From assembly GCF_014191355.1 (NCBI RefSeq), contig NZ_JACHWM010000011.1:124001-188000 (forward strand): DNA of 64,000 bases, given 5' to 3'. Each line of letters starts with the position of its first letter. The stretch's first letter is position 1. A program made the translations under genes and the position numbers. Below are positions 17,106 to 26,546 of this stretch, piece after piece. The notes under the pieces were generated by a model, which was given only the letters and a program-made list of their open reading frames with translations, made no database searches and was not told where the DNA came from. The stretch is from Methylobacterium sp. R2-1 (GTDB lineage Bacteria > Pseudomonadota > Alphaproteobacteria > Rhizobiales > Beijerinckiaceae).

Positions 17106-17390
17106 GATGGCCGTTCCTGCACAGAGTCGTCTCAGGTCAGGGCTCGACACGGCGGCTGATTTCAGCAAATCAGTATTCGCCCACAGTGATTCCTTCAAAA
17201 AAATCCGTTAAATCAATCGTCATGCGAGAACAACTGTTTCAGGGCGGCACTCTCCGCCCGGCATAGATTTCGCTCTATTTCGGGCACGTCCCAGCGCGGG
17301 ACGAGAATGCGCCGGTCTCCATGGGTCGATCGCGTGGATCCATGGGGAGCATGGGTGGCGGACAGCGCGAAGAGCCGGAGGGAGCCGCCG

Positions 17391-18335
17391 ATGGATGGGA
17401 TGAACGACGCCTTGGTCAATGTCGCACCCGCGGGGGAGGGGCTTCGGTCTGCGCGGGTCAAGGTCCGCTGCCGCACCATCGAGGAGGGCGACCTCGATTC
17501 CATCGTGCGGCTTTTGCGGATCGGCTTTCCCGACCGCTCTGAGGCCTATTGGCGGACCGGGCTCGAACGGCACCGTATCCAGCCCCTGCCTGACGACGTG
17601 CCGCGCTACGGCTATGTGCTGGAACGGGACGGCGCCATCGTCGGTGTCCTGCTCGCGCTCTATCGGACGGTGACGGATGAGGCCGGCACGCATCTGCGCT
17701 GCAACCTGTCGAGCTGGTACGTGCTGCCGGAGTTCCGTGCACTCGGCACGCTGCTCGACGGCTTCGCCATGCGCGACCGCCGGGTGACCTACACCAACGT
17801 CTCGCCCGCGCCGCAGACGTGGCAGATGCACAAGGCGCGCGGCTTCAAGCCCGTTTGCTCGGGCCAGATGCTCGTCATGCCGCTGCTGGCCGGCCTCGGC
17901 CGCGGACGCCACGTCCGCGCAGCCAACACCGAGAGCCTGCGCCTGCTGCCGGAGCCGGAGGCCCGGCTGGTGGCCGACCACATCGCCTATGGCTGCATCG
18001 GCCTCGTCTGCTCGGACGGTGACAAGGCCTGGGCCGTCCTGTTCCAGCGGCGTGCCATCAAGCTGCGGCCGGGGGAGACCCGGTGGCCGCGCCTGCCCTG
18101 CCTCCAGCTCGTCTACCGCTCGACCGCCCTCGACCTGCCCGCTTTCCTCAGCGCGATCGGCCGGCATCTCATCCTGCACCACGCCATGCCGTGGTTCGTG
18201 CTCGATGCGGTGGGGAAGCTGCCGGGCCTCGTCGGGCACTTCTTCGACGGCCGGGCCCCGAAATATGCCCGCGGCCCCAACCCGCCGGCCACCGGCGACC
18301 TCACCTATACCGAGGTGGTCCTGTTCGGAGCTTAG
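17391..18335 (+). CDS. GNAT-like acyltransferase, function unknown
   Basis: A 314-residue protein whose N-terminal half resembles the acyl-CoA N-acyltransferase fold: VKVRCRTIEEGDLDSIVRLL, then YGYVLERDGAIVGVLLA and SSWYVLPEFRALG. The C-terminal half (about 170-314) is not one I recognise. ATG 17391 follows GGAGGGAG closely. It sits between the carrier-protein cluster and the polymerase-like gene, so it may modify a polysaccharide or its precursor. The 285 bases before it contain an AT-rich stretch and two CCATGG palindromes, but no gene I can support. Confidence 0.6.
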   Translation: MDGMNDALVNVAPAGEGLRSARVKVRCRTIEEGDLDSIVRLLRIGFPDRSEAYWRTGLERHRIQPLPDDVPRYGYVLERDGAIVGVLLALYRTVTDEAGTHLRCNLSSWYVLPEFRALGTLLDGFAMRDRRVTYTNVSPAPQTWQMHKARGFKPVCSGQMLVMPLLAGLGRGRHVRAANTESLRLLPEPEARLVADHIAYGCIGLVCSDGDKAWAVLFQRRAIKLRPGETRWPRLPCLQLVYRSTALDLPAFLSAIGRHLILHHAMPWFVLDAVGKLPGLVGHFFDGRAPKYARGPNPPATGDLTYTEVVLFGA

Positions 18336-18580
18336 AAAGCATTCCGACAAGTACGACAGCCGGCTTAACCGAAAGATTGGCCCGGAGATGCAGGGTCACA
18401 GGGTCGCGCACGGACCTGACAGCCCGAAAGACGCCATAAACCAAGACTCCACAGAGCCTTGGCGGGCACGGGATCGACGCGGCACGAGATCGGCTTCCTC
18501 CCCATCCGGCCAAGCTGAGGAGACGTCCGGGAGAACGGCCCGAGGAAACATCCCGAGGAACACCCGATGGAACCGCCGGA

Positions 18581-19999
18581 ATGCTGAACCTCCTCTTGGT
18601 CGTCGCCGTGGTGGTCTGGTTCGCGCTGCTCTACCCGCTGGCGCGCCACCGCCTCGAGACCCGGATGGGACCGCTGAACGGTCCCGTGGCGGTTCCGTTC
18701 GCGCTGATGTCGGTCTTCGCGCTGCTGCCCCTCGTCTTCAACGTCCCGCGGGACGACGGCAACGCCGTGCTGGACCAGGGGCTGACGGCCTCCAACATCG
18801 CCCTCGTCGTCATGACCGGCTTGACCGGGCTCTATCTCGCCGCCCGCATCGCGGTCGACCGCCGCGTGTTGCTGGTGGCCTTCTCGATGCCGTACCTGCC
18901 GTTCACGCTGATGATCCTCGTGAACGGCGTCAGCACCGCATGGTCGGTCGTCCCGAGCTACACGGTCTACCGGACGGTCGAGCTGGCGATCTTCACCCTC
19001 GCCTCGATCCTGATCTTCGATCGCAGCGACATCGAGCGGCGGCTGGCCAACCTTTTCGCGCTGTTCACCGTCGTCTGGCTGGTCGCCACGACGCCGATCA
19101 TCGTCGACAACCTCGCACATGGGATCGTCTTCTCATCGGCCAAACACAACCTGATGCCCTATCTCTGCGCCGCCCATGCCTTCCTCGTCATCTTCGACGA
19201 CCGCATCCGGCACCGGGGCGCACACCTCCTGCTCGCCTTCGCCGGCTTCGTCATCGCCGGCTCGGCCGCGAGCACCGCCTCCCTCATTGCGGTGGTGCCG
19301 GGCCTCATGGTCGCGTCGCAGCACCGCCGGCTGCGGATCATCGGCTACACCGCCTTCACCGTGTACCTCGTCCTGTTCGTCGTGCTGATGGTCGGCCTGT
19401 CCGCCTTCCCGGGCCTGCTCGACGTGGTGTCGGTGGTGCTGCAGAAGCCGCCGGAGGAATTGGCCGACGCCACCGGCCGCGGCACCTTCTGGCCGGTCTT
19501 CATCGAAGCGACCAAGGACCGCTTCGTCGGTGCCGGCTACGCGGCCGGCGACCGCTTCATCCAGCTGCTGATCCCGACCACGGCTCTGGCCGAGACGCTG
19601 GCCCGGGACGCGGTGTTCATCTCGAGCTCGCACAACATGCTGCTGAGCGCCTGGGCCGGCACCGGCCTGATCGGGATCGGCCTCAGCGCGATGGTGCTGG
19701 GAACCGCGATCCGCTGGGGGATGAAGCTCGACCGCGCCGGGCGCCGCCTCATCGCCACCTGCGTCTTCTTCCTGATCCTCAACGGCATGACGACACCGGG
19801 CATCTTCCAGGACTGGAACATCAACGTCCTGACCTTCGTGGGACTGCTGGCCTATGCCCGCATCGGGGTCTTGCGCCGTGAGCCGGCGGGCGCGCTTGCG
19901 CCTGCGCTGGACGTCGCTCCCTTCGATTTTCGCCGGGCAGCGCCCGCGTGGCGCCCACCTGGCGGCTACGTGGCGCGCAATTTGAAGCATGAGCCCTGA
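18581..19999 (+). CDS. O-antigen ligase/polymerase (Wzy/WaaL-type) membrane protein
   Basis: A 472-residue inner-membrane protein with about ten to twelve hydrophobic helices. It has a large loop around SSAKHNLMPY and a C-terminal block ISSSHNMLLSAWAGTGLIG, where Wzy_C-type proteins carry a conserved histidine. It probably polymerises exopolysaccharide repeat units. The best Shine-Dalgarno (GAGGAA, 18556-18561) serves a six-codon ORF (ATG 18567, stop 18585-18587) that overlaps the ATG at 18581, so translation may be coupled. The chain-length and co-polymerase gene follows. Confidence 0.78.
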   Translation: MLNLLLVVAVVVWFALLYPLARHRLETRMGPLNGPVAVPFALMSVFALLPLVFNVPRDDGNAVLDQGLTASNIALVVMTGLTGLYLAARIAVDRRVLLVAFSMPYLPFTLMILVNGVSTAWSVVPSYTVYRTVELAIFTLASILIFDRSDIERRLANLFALFTVVWLVATTPIIVDNLAHGIVFSSAKHNLMPYLCAAHAFLVIFDDRIRHRGAHLLLAFAGFVIAGSAASTASLIAVVPGLMVASQHRRLRIIGYTAFTVYLVLFVVLMVGLSAFPGLLDVVSVVLQKPPEELADATGRGTFWPVFIEATKDRFVGAGYAAGDRFIQLLIPTTALAETLARDAVFISSSHNMLLSAWAGTGLIGIGLSAMVLGTAIRWGMKLDRAGRRLIATCVFFLILNGMTTPGIFQDWNINVLTFVGLLAYARIGVLRREPAGALAPALDVAPFDFRRAAPAWRPPGGYVARNLKHEP

Positions 20000-20140
20000 A
20001 CCGACAACCGGCCCGCGGCCGATGTCCCGAAACGGGAAGGATCAGCTTCGAGTGATCCGCTCCGGGACGGAGACGGCGGACCGGATCGATTGCAGCGGGT
20101 CGGCTGAACCCGCGGATGCTCTTTGTTCGAAAGTCTTGCG

Positions 20141-22264
20141 ATGACGATGGTCGAGCGGATGCCTTCGCGATTCTTCGTCGGCGCCGAGCCGGGCAAGCCC
20201 GACGTGACGCCGGAACCCTGGTTCCTGGACCCGCGGGAGATCGGGCAGGCGCTGCGTGCGCGCTGGGCGCTCGTGCTGACCCCGGTGGTCCTGCTCCTGG
20301 TGGCCGCGGTGGCGTGGCTCGCCCTCGTGCCGCCCCTCTACGCCGCCGTGACGCAGATCCTGATCGATCCGCGCGGCATCCAGGTGGTCAAGGACGGTGT
20401 GACGCCCTCGGATCAAGCGAGCGATGCCAGCCTGCTCCTCGTGGACAGCCAGATCCGCGTCCTGATCTCCGACGACGTCCTGCGGCAGGTCGTGAGTCGC
20501 TTCAAGCTCGATCAGGATCCGGAATTCGTTCGCCCCGCCACGCTGCTGGAGACGGTCAAGAGCGGCCTGTCCTCTCTGCTCGGCGCTTCGGGCGGCGCCC
20601 CCGACGACACGCTCACCGCGTTGCGGGCCCTGCGCGAGCGGACCGCCGCGCGCCGCCTGGAGCGCAGCTTCGTGGTCGAGTTGTCCGTCACCAGCGAGGA
20701 GCGCCAAAAATCCGCCAACCTCGCCCAGGCGATCGCCGAGACCTACCTCACCACCGTCTCTCAGGCGCAGGCGCAGGTCACGCGCAAGGCCGGTGAGGCG
20801 GTGGCGAGCCGGCTCGGCGAGTTGCAGAACGACCTGCGCGAGGCCGAGGACAAGGCGCAGAAGTTCCGCGCCGCCAACAATCTCATCGGAACCCGCGGCC
20901 AGCTCGTCAGCGAGCAGGCCCTGACTCAGCTCAACCAGCAGCTCGGCGCCGCCCGTGCCCGGGCGGGCGAGCTGCGCGGGCGTCTCGCTCAGATCGAGGC
21001 AGTCGCCAATGGGCGGGCCGATCTCAACTCGGTGACCGAGATCGTCCAGTCCACGACCATCTCGCAGCTGCGCTCCCAGCTCGCCCAGATCGAGGCGGCC
21101 CGGGCCGATACGGTGTCCAATCTCGGGCCGCGCCACCCCACCCTGCGCACCGGCGAGCTGCAAGTGCAGACGCTGCGCAACGACATCAATGCCGAGATCC
21201 GGCGCATCGCCGCGGCCACCCGCAACGACTACCGCTCCGCGCTCGCCAACGAGGCGTCGCTCGCCGCCACCCTGGAGAGCCGCAAGAAGGAGGCTCTGTC
21301 CGTCGATAAGAGCTTCGTGCGCCTGCGCGAGCTGGAGCGTCAGGTCGAGGCGAGCCGCGCGGTCTACGAGGCCTTTCTCGTCCGCGCCCGCGAGCTTCAG
21401 GAGCAGCAGCGCCTCGACACCTCGACCTCGCGTATCATCTCGCCCGCTTCGCTGCCGGCGCGCCGGCTCGGCCCTCCCATCCCGGCGATTTTCGCGGCGG
21501 CGGTGGCGGCCGGTCTCGGCATCGGCGCCGCGCTCGCTCTCCTCGCCGTTCCGGCCGCGGGACGGATCGGTTCGCGCCGCCGGCTCCAGCAGCTCGCGGG
21601 GCTCCCGGTCATCGCGGCGCTGCCGGTCAGGGCGCGGACCAAGACGCGGGGCAGGGCCGGCGGCGAGGCCCTGCGCGCCGATACCGCCTACGACGTGGCC
21701 GTGGCGCGGCTCTGCAGCCGTCTCCAGCGCGACTTCGCGGCCACGCGGCCGGCGATCGTCCTCGTCACCTCGGCAGACGACCGGAGCGGCAAGTCGGAAC
21801 TGGCGCGCAGCCTCGCCGCCTCGGCCGCGCTCGACGGCCAGCGTGTGCTCCTCGTCGATGCCGATCCGGAGGCGATGATCTCGCGCGATCTGCGAAGCAC
21901 GGCCAAGCGCGGCGTCGCCGAGGTTCTGCGGACGCATTCCGGGCTCGGCGACGCCCTGGTGGAAGGGCCGACCGGGGTCAAGATCCTGCCCTTCGACGAT
22001 GCGGCCCTGAGCCTTGGCACCGGCGCCTATACCGGCGCGATCCTGACGACGGCTTCGTCCTTCGACGCGGTCTTCATGGATATCGGGCTGATCGGCACCG
22101 ACATCGCCGCCGAGCGCCTCGCGCAGGATCAGCGCTTCCCCGCCCTGCTGCTGACGGCGAGCGCGGCCCGCAGCGGCGTCACGCGGCTGCGGCGGGCCCT
22201 CGACGCCATCGGCCGTGATCCGCGCGTGCATCTCGTCATGACCGATGCGGACGCCGAGGCGTGA
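20141..22264 (+). CDS. Polysaccharide co-polymerase / Wzc-like BY-kinase homologue
   Basis: About 707 residues. The N-terminal Wzz-type region has a first membrane helix (about 40-65), a long periplasmic coiled coil and a second helix (IPAIFAAAVAAGLGIGAALA). The cytoplasmic CpsD/ParA-like domain follows, with Walker A DDRSGKSELARSLA and VLLVDADPEA. It should set polysaccharide chain length and export. The tyrosine-rich C-terminal tail of true BY-kinases is missing: the protein ends TDADAEA. It may therefore bind ATP without autophosphorylation. ATG 20141 was preferred to a TTG at 20123. Its TGA overlaps the next gene's GTG. Confidence 0.82.
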   Translation: MTMVERMPSRFFVGAEPGKPDVTPEPWFLDPREIGQALRARWALVLTPVVLLLVAAVAWLALVPPLYAAVTQILIDPRGIQVVKDGVTPSDQASDASLLLVDSQIRVLISDDVLRQVVSRFKLDQDPEFVRPATLLETVKSGLSSLLGASGGAPDDTLTALRALRERTAARRLERSFVVELSVTSEERQKSANLAQAIAETYLTTVSQAQAQVTRKAGEAVASRLGELQNDLREAEDKAQKFRAANNLIGTRGQLVSEQALTQLNQQLGAARARAGELRGRLAQIEAVANGRADLNSVTEIVQSTTISQLRSQLAQIEAARADTVSNLGPRHPTLRTGELQVQTLRNDINAEIRRIAAATRNDYRSALANEASLAATLESRKKEALSVDKSFVRLRELERQVEASRAVYEAFLVRARELQEQQRLDTSTSRIISPASLPARRLGPPIPAIFAAAVAAGLGIGAALALLAVPAAGRIGSRRRLQQLAGLPVIAALPVRARTKTRGRAGGEALRADTAYDVAVARLCSRLQRDFAATRPAIVLVTSADDRSGKSELARSLAASAALDGQRVLLVDADPEAMISRDLRSTAKRGVAEVLRTHSGLGDALVEGPTGVKILPFDDAALSLGTGAYTGAILTTASSFDAVFMDIGLIGTDIAAERLAQDQRFPALLLTASAARSGVTRLRRALDAIGRDPRVHLVMTDADAEA

Positions 22265-24312
22265 GCCTCGGGCCGTTCCGGACGAGAGCCGCGTTCCTCG
22301 CGGCCGCCTTCTTCGCCGTCTTCGCCTGCCTGCCCGATCTCGGCTTTGCCGCGGAGGCTCGCGGTGAGGCCGGATCGCTCGTAGTCCTGCGGGTCGCCCC
22401 CACCGGAGCAACCGGCACCGGTCGAGAGACCCGCTTCGCGGACCTGCCGCAGGCCCTCGCCCGCGTGGCGGCCCTGCGCCGGCAGGGGGAGAAGCGCACG
22501 ATCGTCGTGGATTTGGAGCCCGGCACGCACCGGATCGTCGCCCCCGTGCGGATCGGCCCCGAACATTCCGGCGCGGCCGAGGCGCCGCTGATCCTGCGCG
22601 GCGCGGCCGATGGATCGAGCCGGCTCGTCGGCAGCGTGCCCCTGGCGTCCGCGCCACTGCCGCCGCGCCTGCGCGAGCGGCTGCCCGCGGCCGCGCGCGA
22701 GGTGGTGCGGGCCTATCGTTTGCCGGATGCTCTGCGCCGGGAGCCGGCCTTCCGCGCGCCGCGGCGCTTGCGCGAGACGCATCCGCGGGTCACCGAGATC
22801 TTCGATGCGGGCGGCGCCCTACGGCCGGCGCAATGGCCGAATCTCGGGGTCAATTCCGGCTGGGCGACGGTCGCCACCGCCGGGGCGGGCGGCCTGGACT
22901 TCGCTCTCAAGGACGCGCCGCCTCTGCCCGATCTGACTCGGGAGCGCGAGCTGTGGGCTGAGGGCTTCTGGCAATGGGACTGGCTCCTGGAGACGCTGCC
23001 CGTCGCGCAGGTCGATCAGCGCCGCCGCCGACTCGAATTGGAGGCACCACCCTACGAGGGGATCCGCGAGGGCGCCCGGATACGGCTGGTTCACGCCCTC
23101 GCTGCCCTCGATGAGGCCGGCGAATGGTGGCGCGACCGCGAGAGCGGCCTGCTTCTCGCTTGGCCCTCCCCCGGGGCAGGCGATCTGGAAGCGAGCCTCG
23201 CCGAGACACTGATTCGGGCGGACGGCGCTCGGCACCTGCGCATCGAGCGGCTTCGGCTGGAGCGCGCCCGCGGTGACCTGTTCGTCGCCCGAGGCGGGGA
23301 GGATATCGAGATCAGGGCAAGCGATCTGGCCTGGGCCGCGGGCCGCGCGGCGGTGTTCGAGGATGTGTCCGGAGGCGGCCTCTCCGGTAGCACGATCCAC
23401 GACATCGGCGCGAGCGCGGTCCGCCTCGTCGGCGGCGACCGCGCCACCTTCCGGCCCGGCGGTCTGTTCGTGCGCGATTCCCGCTTCACCCGCTTCTCGC
23501 GGCTGACCCGCACCCAGAGTTCCGCGATCGAACTCGACGGCGTCGGCGCAGAGGCAAGCGGAAACCTCATCACCGACGCGGCCGGCTACGCGGTCTACCT
23601 GCGCGGCAACGACCATGTCTTCCGCCGCAACGAGGTGGCCCGGCTCATCCACGGCCTGAGCGACACCGGTGCGATCTACGCGGGACGCGACTTCACTGCC
23701 CGCGGCTCGATCATCGAGGACAATTACGTCCACGACATCCGCACCGATCCGGGGAGGGAAGTGAAGGGCGTCTACCTCGACGACATGGCGAGCGGCTTCA
23801 CCATTCAGCGCAACCTGTTCGTCGACGTCCAGCAGCCGGTCTTCATCGGCGGCGGCAGCGACAACATCGTCACCCGCAACCTCTTCGTCACCTCGAGCCC
23901 GATGGTCGCCCTCGACGCGCGTGGACTGACCTGGATGAAGTCGGCGCTGAATGAGCCGGATTCGGAGTTCCGCGCCGCCTTCGCCGCGATGCCGCTCGAT
24001 TCGCCGCCCTGGCGGATGCGCTACCCGAAGCTCGCGGAGGCGCTCTCCGACGAGCCGGGCGTGGCGCGCAACAATCAGATCGTCGACAACATCGCCATCG
24101 CCGGCGACGGGCTTGCCCTCACCGACAAGGCCGAGGCGGGACGGCAGATCATCCTGTTCAACACCCGCCTCGACGGTCCGCCCCCGAAATCCGGCGACCT
24201 CGAAGCGCTGACCCGCTTCGCTGCCGACCGCCGCATCGCTCTCGGCCTCGACCTATTGAAGCTGCGACGGGATGGGCTGCCGGCCTCGCCGTTCACGGAT
24301 GCGCGTCGCTGA
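22261..24312 (+). CDS. Secreted right-handed beta-helix protein
   Basis: A 683-residue protein beginning with a signal peptide (about 1-30, ending LGFAAEA). The C-terminal half is a parallel beta-helix with repeated strands such as SGSTIHDIGASAVRL, GNLITDAAGYAVYLRGND and DNYVHDIRTDPGREVKG. Such folds occur in pectate lyases, alginate epimerases and polysaccharide depolymerases. Its GTG overlaps the co-polymerase stop, so it belongs to the exopolysaccharide operon. It may process or modify the polymer outside the inner membrane. Catalytic residues cannot be assigned by eye. Confidence 0.8.
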   Translation: MSLGPFRTRAAFLAAAFFAVFACLPDLGFAAEARGEAGSLVVLRVAPTGATGTGRETRFADLPQALARVAALRRQGEKRTIVVDLEPGTHRIVAPVRIGPEHSGAAEAPLILRGAADGSSRLVGSVPLASAPLPPRLRERLPAAAREVVRAYRLPDALRREPAFRAPRRLRETHPRVTEIFDAGGALRPAQWPNLGVNSGWATVATAGAGGLDFALKDAPPLPDLTRERELWAEGFWQWDWLLETLPVAQVDQRRRRLELEAPPYEGIREGARIRLVHALAALDEAGEWWRDRESGLLLAWPSPGAGDLEASLAETLIRADGARHLRIERLRLERARGDLFVARGGEDIEIRASDLAWAAGRAAVFEDVSGGGLSGSTIHDIGASAVRLVGGDRATFRPGGLFVRDSRFTRFSRLTRTQSSAIELDGVGAEASGNLITDAAGYAVYLRGNDHVFRRNEVARLIHGLSDTGAIYAGRDFTARGSIIEDNYVHDIRTDPGREVKGVYLDDMASGFTIQRNLFVDVQQPVFIGGGSDNIVTRNLFVTSSPMVALDARGLTWMKSALNEPDSEFRAAFAAMPLDSPPWRMRYPKLAEALSDEPGVARNNQIVDNIAIAGDGLALTDKAEAGRQIILFNTRLDGPPPKSGDLEALTRFAADRRIALGLDLLKLRRDGLPASPFTDARR

Positions 24313-24350
24313 CGCGCTTGCCGCGGTATCGCCCAAACCGCGCTGAGGCC

Positions 24351-24863
24351 TCAGGCGACCTTGGACGGCACCTCAGTGAGAGTCGAAAACTCGCTGACGA
24401 TCGCTTCGTGGACCTGCTTCAGCCAGTCCTCGGCAATGCGTGCTCGCTCCTCGGCAGCTTCCGCCCGCTCTTCCGCCGCTCGGATACGCTGCTCAGCCTG
24501 AGCCTGCACGTTGGCCGCTCTGGTTTCGGCGGCCCGAACTCGCTCGCTGGCCAACTTGATGTCTTCGCGAACCCGCTCCAGCAGCTCGTGCACCCGCTGC
24601 TCTTGCTCCTGGGCCTGCGCTTCGACTTCGCGGGTCCGGTGAGCGGCGGCCCGCACGCGTTCGATCAGGTTCGCCCAATCCTGCGAGGACGAGGGCGCCG
24701 CAACGGAGACGCTCGTATCGGCATCCGTTTGAACGAGACGCAGGATACTCGTCAGGCTATCGGCCGGCTTCGGAACATCTTGAGGTAGGACAGGCATATT
24801 TTGAGACTCGGAGCGATCAAAATCAAGCGGACGCTCCCAGCGCATCTTCTTGACAATGTCCAT
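24351..24863 (-). CDS. Coiled-coil protein of unknown function
   Basis: A 170-residue protein. After an N-terminal segment with MRWERPLDFDRSE, residues about 70-155 form an almost continuous heptad-rich coiled coil built from Ala/Glu/Arg repeats (AEQRIRAAEERAEAAEERA). No enzyme motif is visible. Three starts are possible, and ATG 24863 has the best upstream GGAAG. It is convergent with the beta-helix gene. The DNA upstream is noticeably poorer in GC than its surroundings. Confidence 0.6.
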   Translation of the reverse strand: MDIVKKMRWERPLDFDRSESQNMPVLPQDVPKPADSLTSILRLVQTDADTSVSVAAPSSSQDWANLIERVRAAAHRTREVEAQAQEQEQRVHELLERVREDIKLASERVRAAETRAANVQAQAEQRIRAAEERAEAAEERARIAEDWLKQVHEAIVSEFSTLTEVPSKVA

Positions 24864-25282
24864 TTTGAAAAGCTTCCAGCGAGACATGGAGGCACGGCGG
24901 ATACATGCGGGCGAGGTATGTTCCGCAACAACACAATCATGCAGGATAATCAGCCGACGCAAGACAATTTTTTAAGGATAAAATTGCTACGTTTACCTTC
25001 CGACAAAATGTTGTAAAAATATCACGAATATGATCTATGCAGCTTTCCGCGAAATGACAGATCTAGTTTCTCTGTCTTGGCCGTCCGGCTGTGGTGACAT
25101 CGCGGACCGAGGCTAACGACCACATCTCAATTGCGACACGACCAGCCGTATCAACTATCACCGCGTTCGAAATTAGATATCTGCGCCCGCTTTTGTAGCC
25201 ACTGATTGGAATCGATGTCTTCGGCGGCCGCAGGTGAGGTCGGGTGCGCTTCCTGCAAATATCCCCGGAACCAGGGTCGTCA
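24864..25282. other. Low-GC intergenic region
   Basis: No intact gene. The stretch 24930-25060 is clearly AT-rich and may hold the promoter of the coiled-coil gene. 25063-25230 carries the PilZ-like remnant listed separately. Confidence 0.4.
25063..25230 (-). pseudogene. Possible PilZ-domain remnant
   Basis: The minus-strand frame ending at 25063 reads SGRRYLISNAVIVDTAGR, then WSLASVRDVTTAGRPR. That resembles a PilZ domain (RR-x8 start, then a D-x-S-x-x-G-like turn). No start codon is available in this frame close to the motif, and the frame runs up into the neighbouring glycosyltransferase. It looks like a fragment, but the match is short and judged by eye. Confidence 0.2.
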
Positions 25283-26470
25283 TCAGCGGCGCCCCACCAA
25301 GAAAGGCTCAAGAACGTCGAGATAGCCCGCGACGGCCGCCTCCGACGTGAAATGCGGGAGCGCGCGCGCCGCCGCGCTTCGCAGTTCCTGCCGGCGGGCT
25401 TCGTCCTCAAGGAGCCGCAGGGTCGCCGCGATCCAATCCGCCACCACCATCGGCCGCACCTCACCGCAGGCATGGGCTTCGAGCAGGCCACGGGCCACGC
25501 CGGAATGGGGCGAGGCCAGCACCGGCGTTCCGCTCTGGAGCGCCTCCTGCACCACGATTCCCCACACGTCGCCGCGACTCGGGAACAGGAAGAGTCTCGC
25601 CGAGGCGTAGACCTCGGGCAGCGCGTCCTGGCTCAGGAAGCCGTCGAAGCGGGCGGAGAGGCCGGCCTGCGCGAAGCACGCCTCCATCTCCGCTCGCAGC
25701 GGCCCGTCGCCTGCGACCCGGACTGACAGGCGCCGGCCGCGGTCACGGCAGCCGAGCACCACGTCGGTGAAGAAGCGTGCGCCCTTCACCTCCTCGTTCA
25801 GCATTCCGCAGAACAGGAGGTCGTAGGGCCGCGCGGCGTCGGGCGGGGGCGGAGCGGGCGGCGTCCAGGCCGGGAAGAGCGGGCTCAGGACGAAGCGTTC
25901 GGGCGGCAGCCCGTAGCGAGCGAGCACGGCGCCGCTGTCCTTGCTCGGTCCGATCCCGGCGGCAGCCCCGGAGACGATGGCGCGGCGCAGCCAGCGATGC
26001 GGGGCCGAGCGTTGGCCGGGATCGGTCTCGGGCACTCCGTCGGTGCGGATCAGGGTGGGGACCTGCCGCAGGCGGGCGGCTCCGGCGGCGAACAGCATGG
26101 TCGGCGAGAAGTCATTGAGCACCACCGCCGCCGGGCGGAGAGCGACGAGCCGTGGCACCACCGCCGGGTTGACGTAGAGGTTGCGGATCGAGGAGCGGTG
26201 CCAGCGCAAGCCCGGCAGCACCGCGTGCCGGTAGAAGCGCGGCGGCGGTATCACCCATTGCCGTGCGCTCTCGCGCGGCGTGCAGGACAGGACATGCAGG
26301 GCCCGCCCGTCACGGCCGGCGAGCCGCTCCGCCAAACGCTCGTAGAGGACGTGCGTGTAGGGCGCGAGCGCCCCGGTGACCACGACGACCGGCCATGAAC
26401 CCGGATCATCGCCGGGATCACCGCCGGGATCATCGGGGAGGATGTCGGATGGCCTCGCACCGGCTGGCAT
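25283..26470 (-). CDS. Glycosyltransferase family 4
   Basis: A 395-residue GT-B glycosyltransferase. The C-terminal nucleotide-sugar domain shows the family pattern: LLFCGMLNEEVKGARFF, then VRVAGDGPLR, FLSQDALPEVYASARLFLFPS and WGIVVQEALQSGTPVLAS with the E-x7-E element. It should add a sugar to a lipid-linked exopolysaccharide intermediate on the cytoplasmic side. Residues 13-24 (DDPGGDPGDDPG) come from a short tandem DNA repeat near the start codon. It lies 76 bases after the deacetylase gene in the same direction. Confidence 0.85.
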   Translation of the reverse strand: MPAGARPSDILPDDPGGDPGDDPGSWPVVVVTGALAPYTHVLYERLAERLAGRDGRALHVLSCTPRESARQWVIPPPRFYRHAVLPGLRWHRSSIRNLYVNPAVVPRLVALRPAAVVLNDFSPTMLFAAGAARLRQVPTLIRTDGVPETDPGQRSAPHRWLRRAIVSGAAAGIGPSKDSGAVLARYGLPPERFVLSPLFPAWTPPAPPPPDAARPYDLLFCGMLNEEVKGARFFTDVVLGCRDRGRRLSVRVAGDGPLRAEMEACFAQAGLSARFDGFLSQDALPEVYASARLFLFPSRGDVWGIVVQEALQSGTPVLASPHSGVARGLLEAHACGEVRPMVVADWIAATLRLLEDEARRQELRSAAARALPHFTSEAAVAGYLDVLEPFLVGRR

Positions 26471-26546
26471 GGATGGGCGACCTCGGGTCAGGAGCTGCGC
26501 TCGAACCGACCCGGCGCCGCCGCCCAGCGATAGTCCCGAAATCTTC

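Noticed and set aside
17320..17360. CCATGG-containing repeat before the GNAT-like gene as a regulatory site
   Set aside because: Short palindromes of this kind are expected by chance, and no regulator or spacing pattern supports it.
20042..22657. 871-codon minus-strand ORF
   Set aside because: Antisense shadow of the co-polymerase gene; low-complexity composition.
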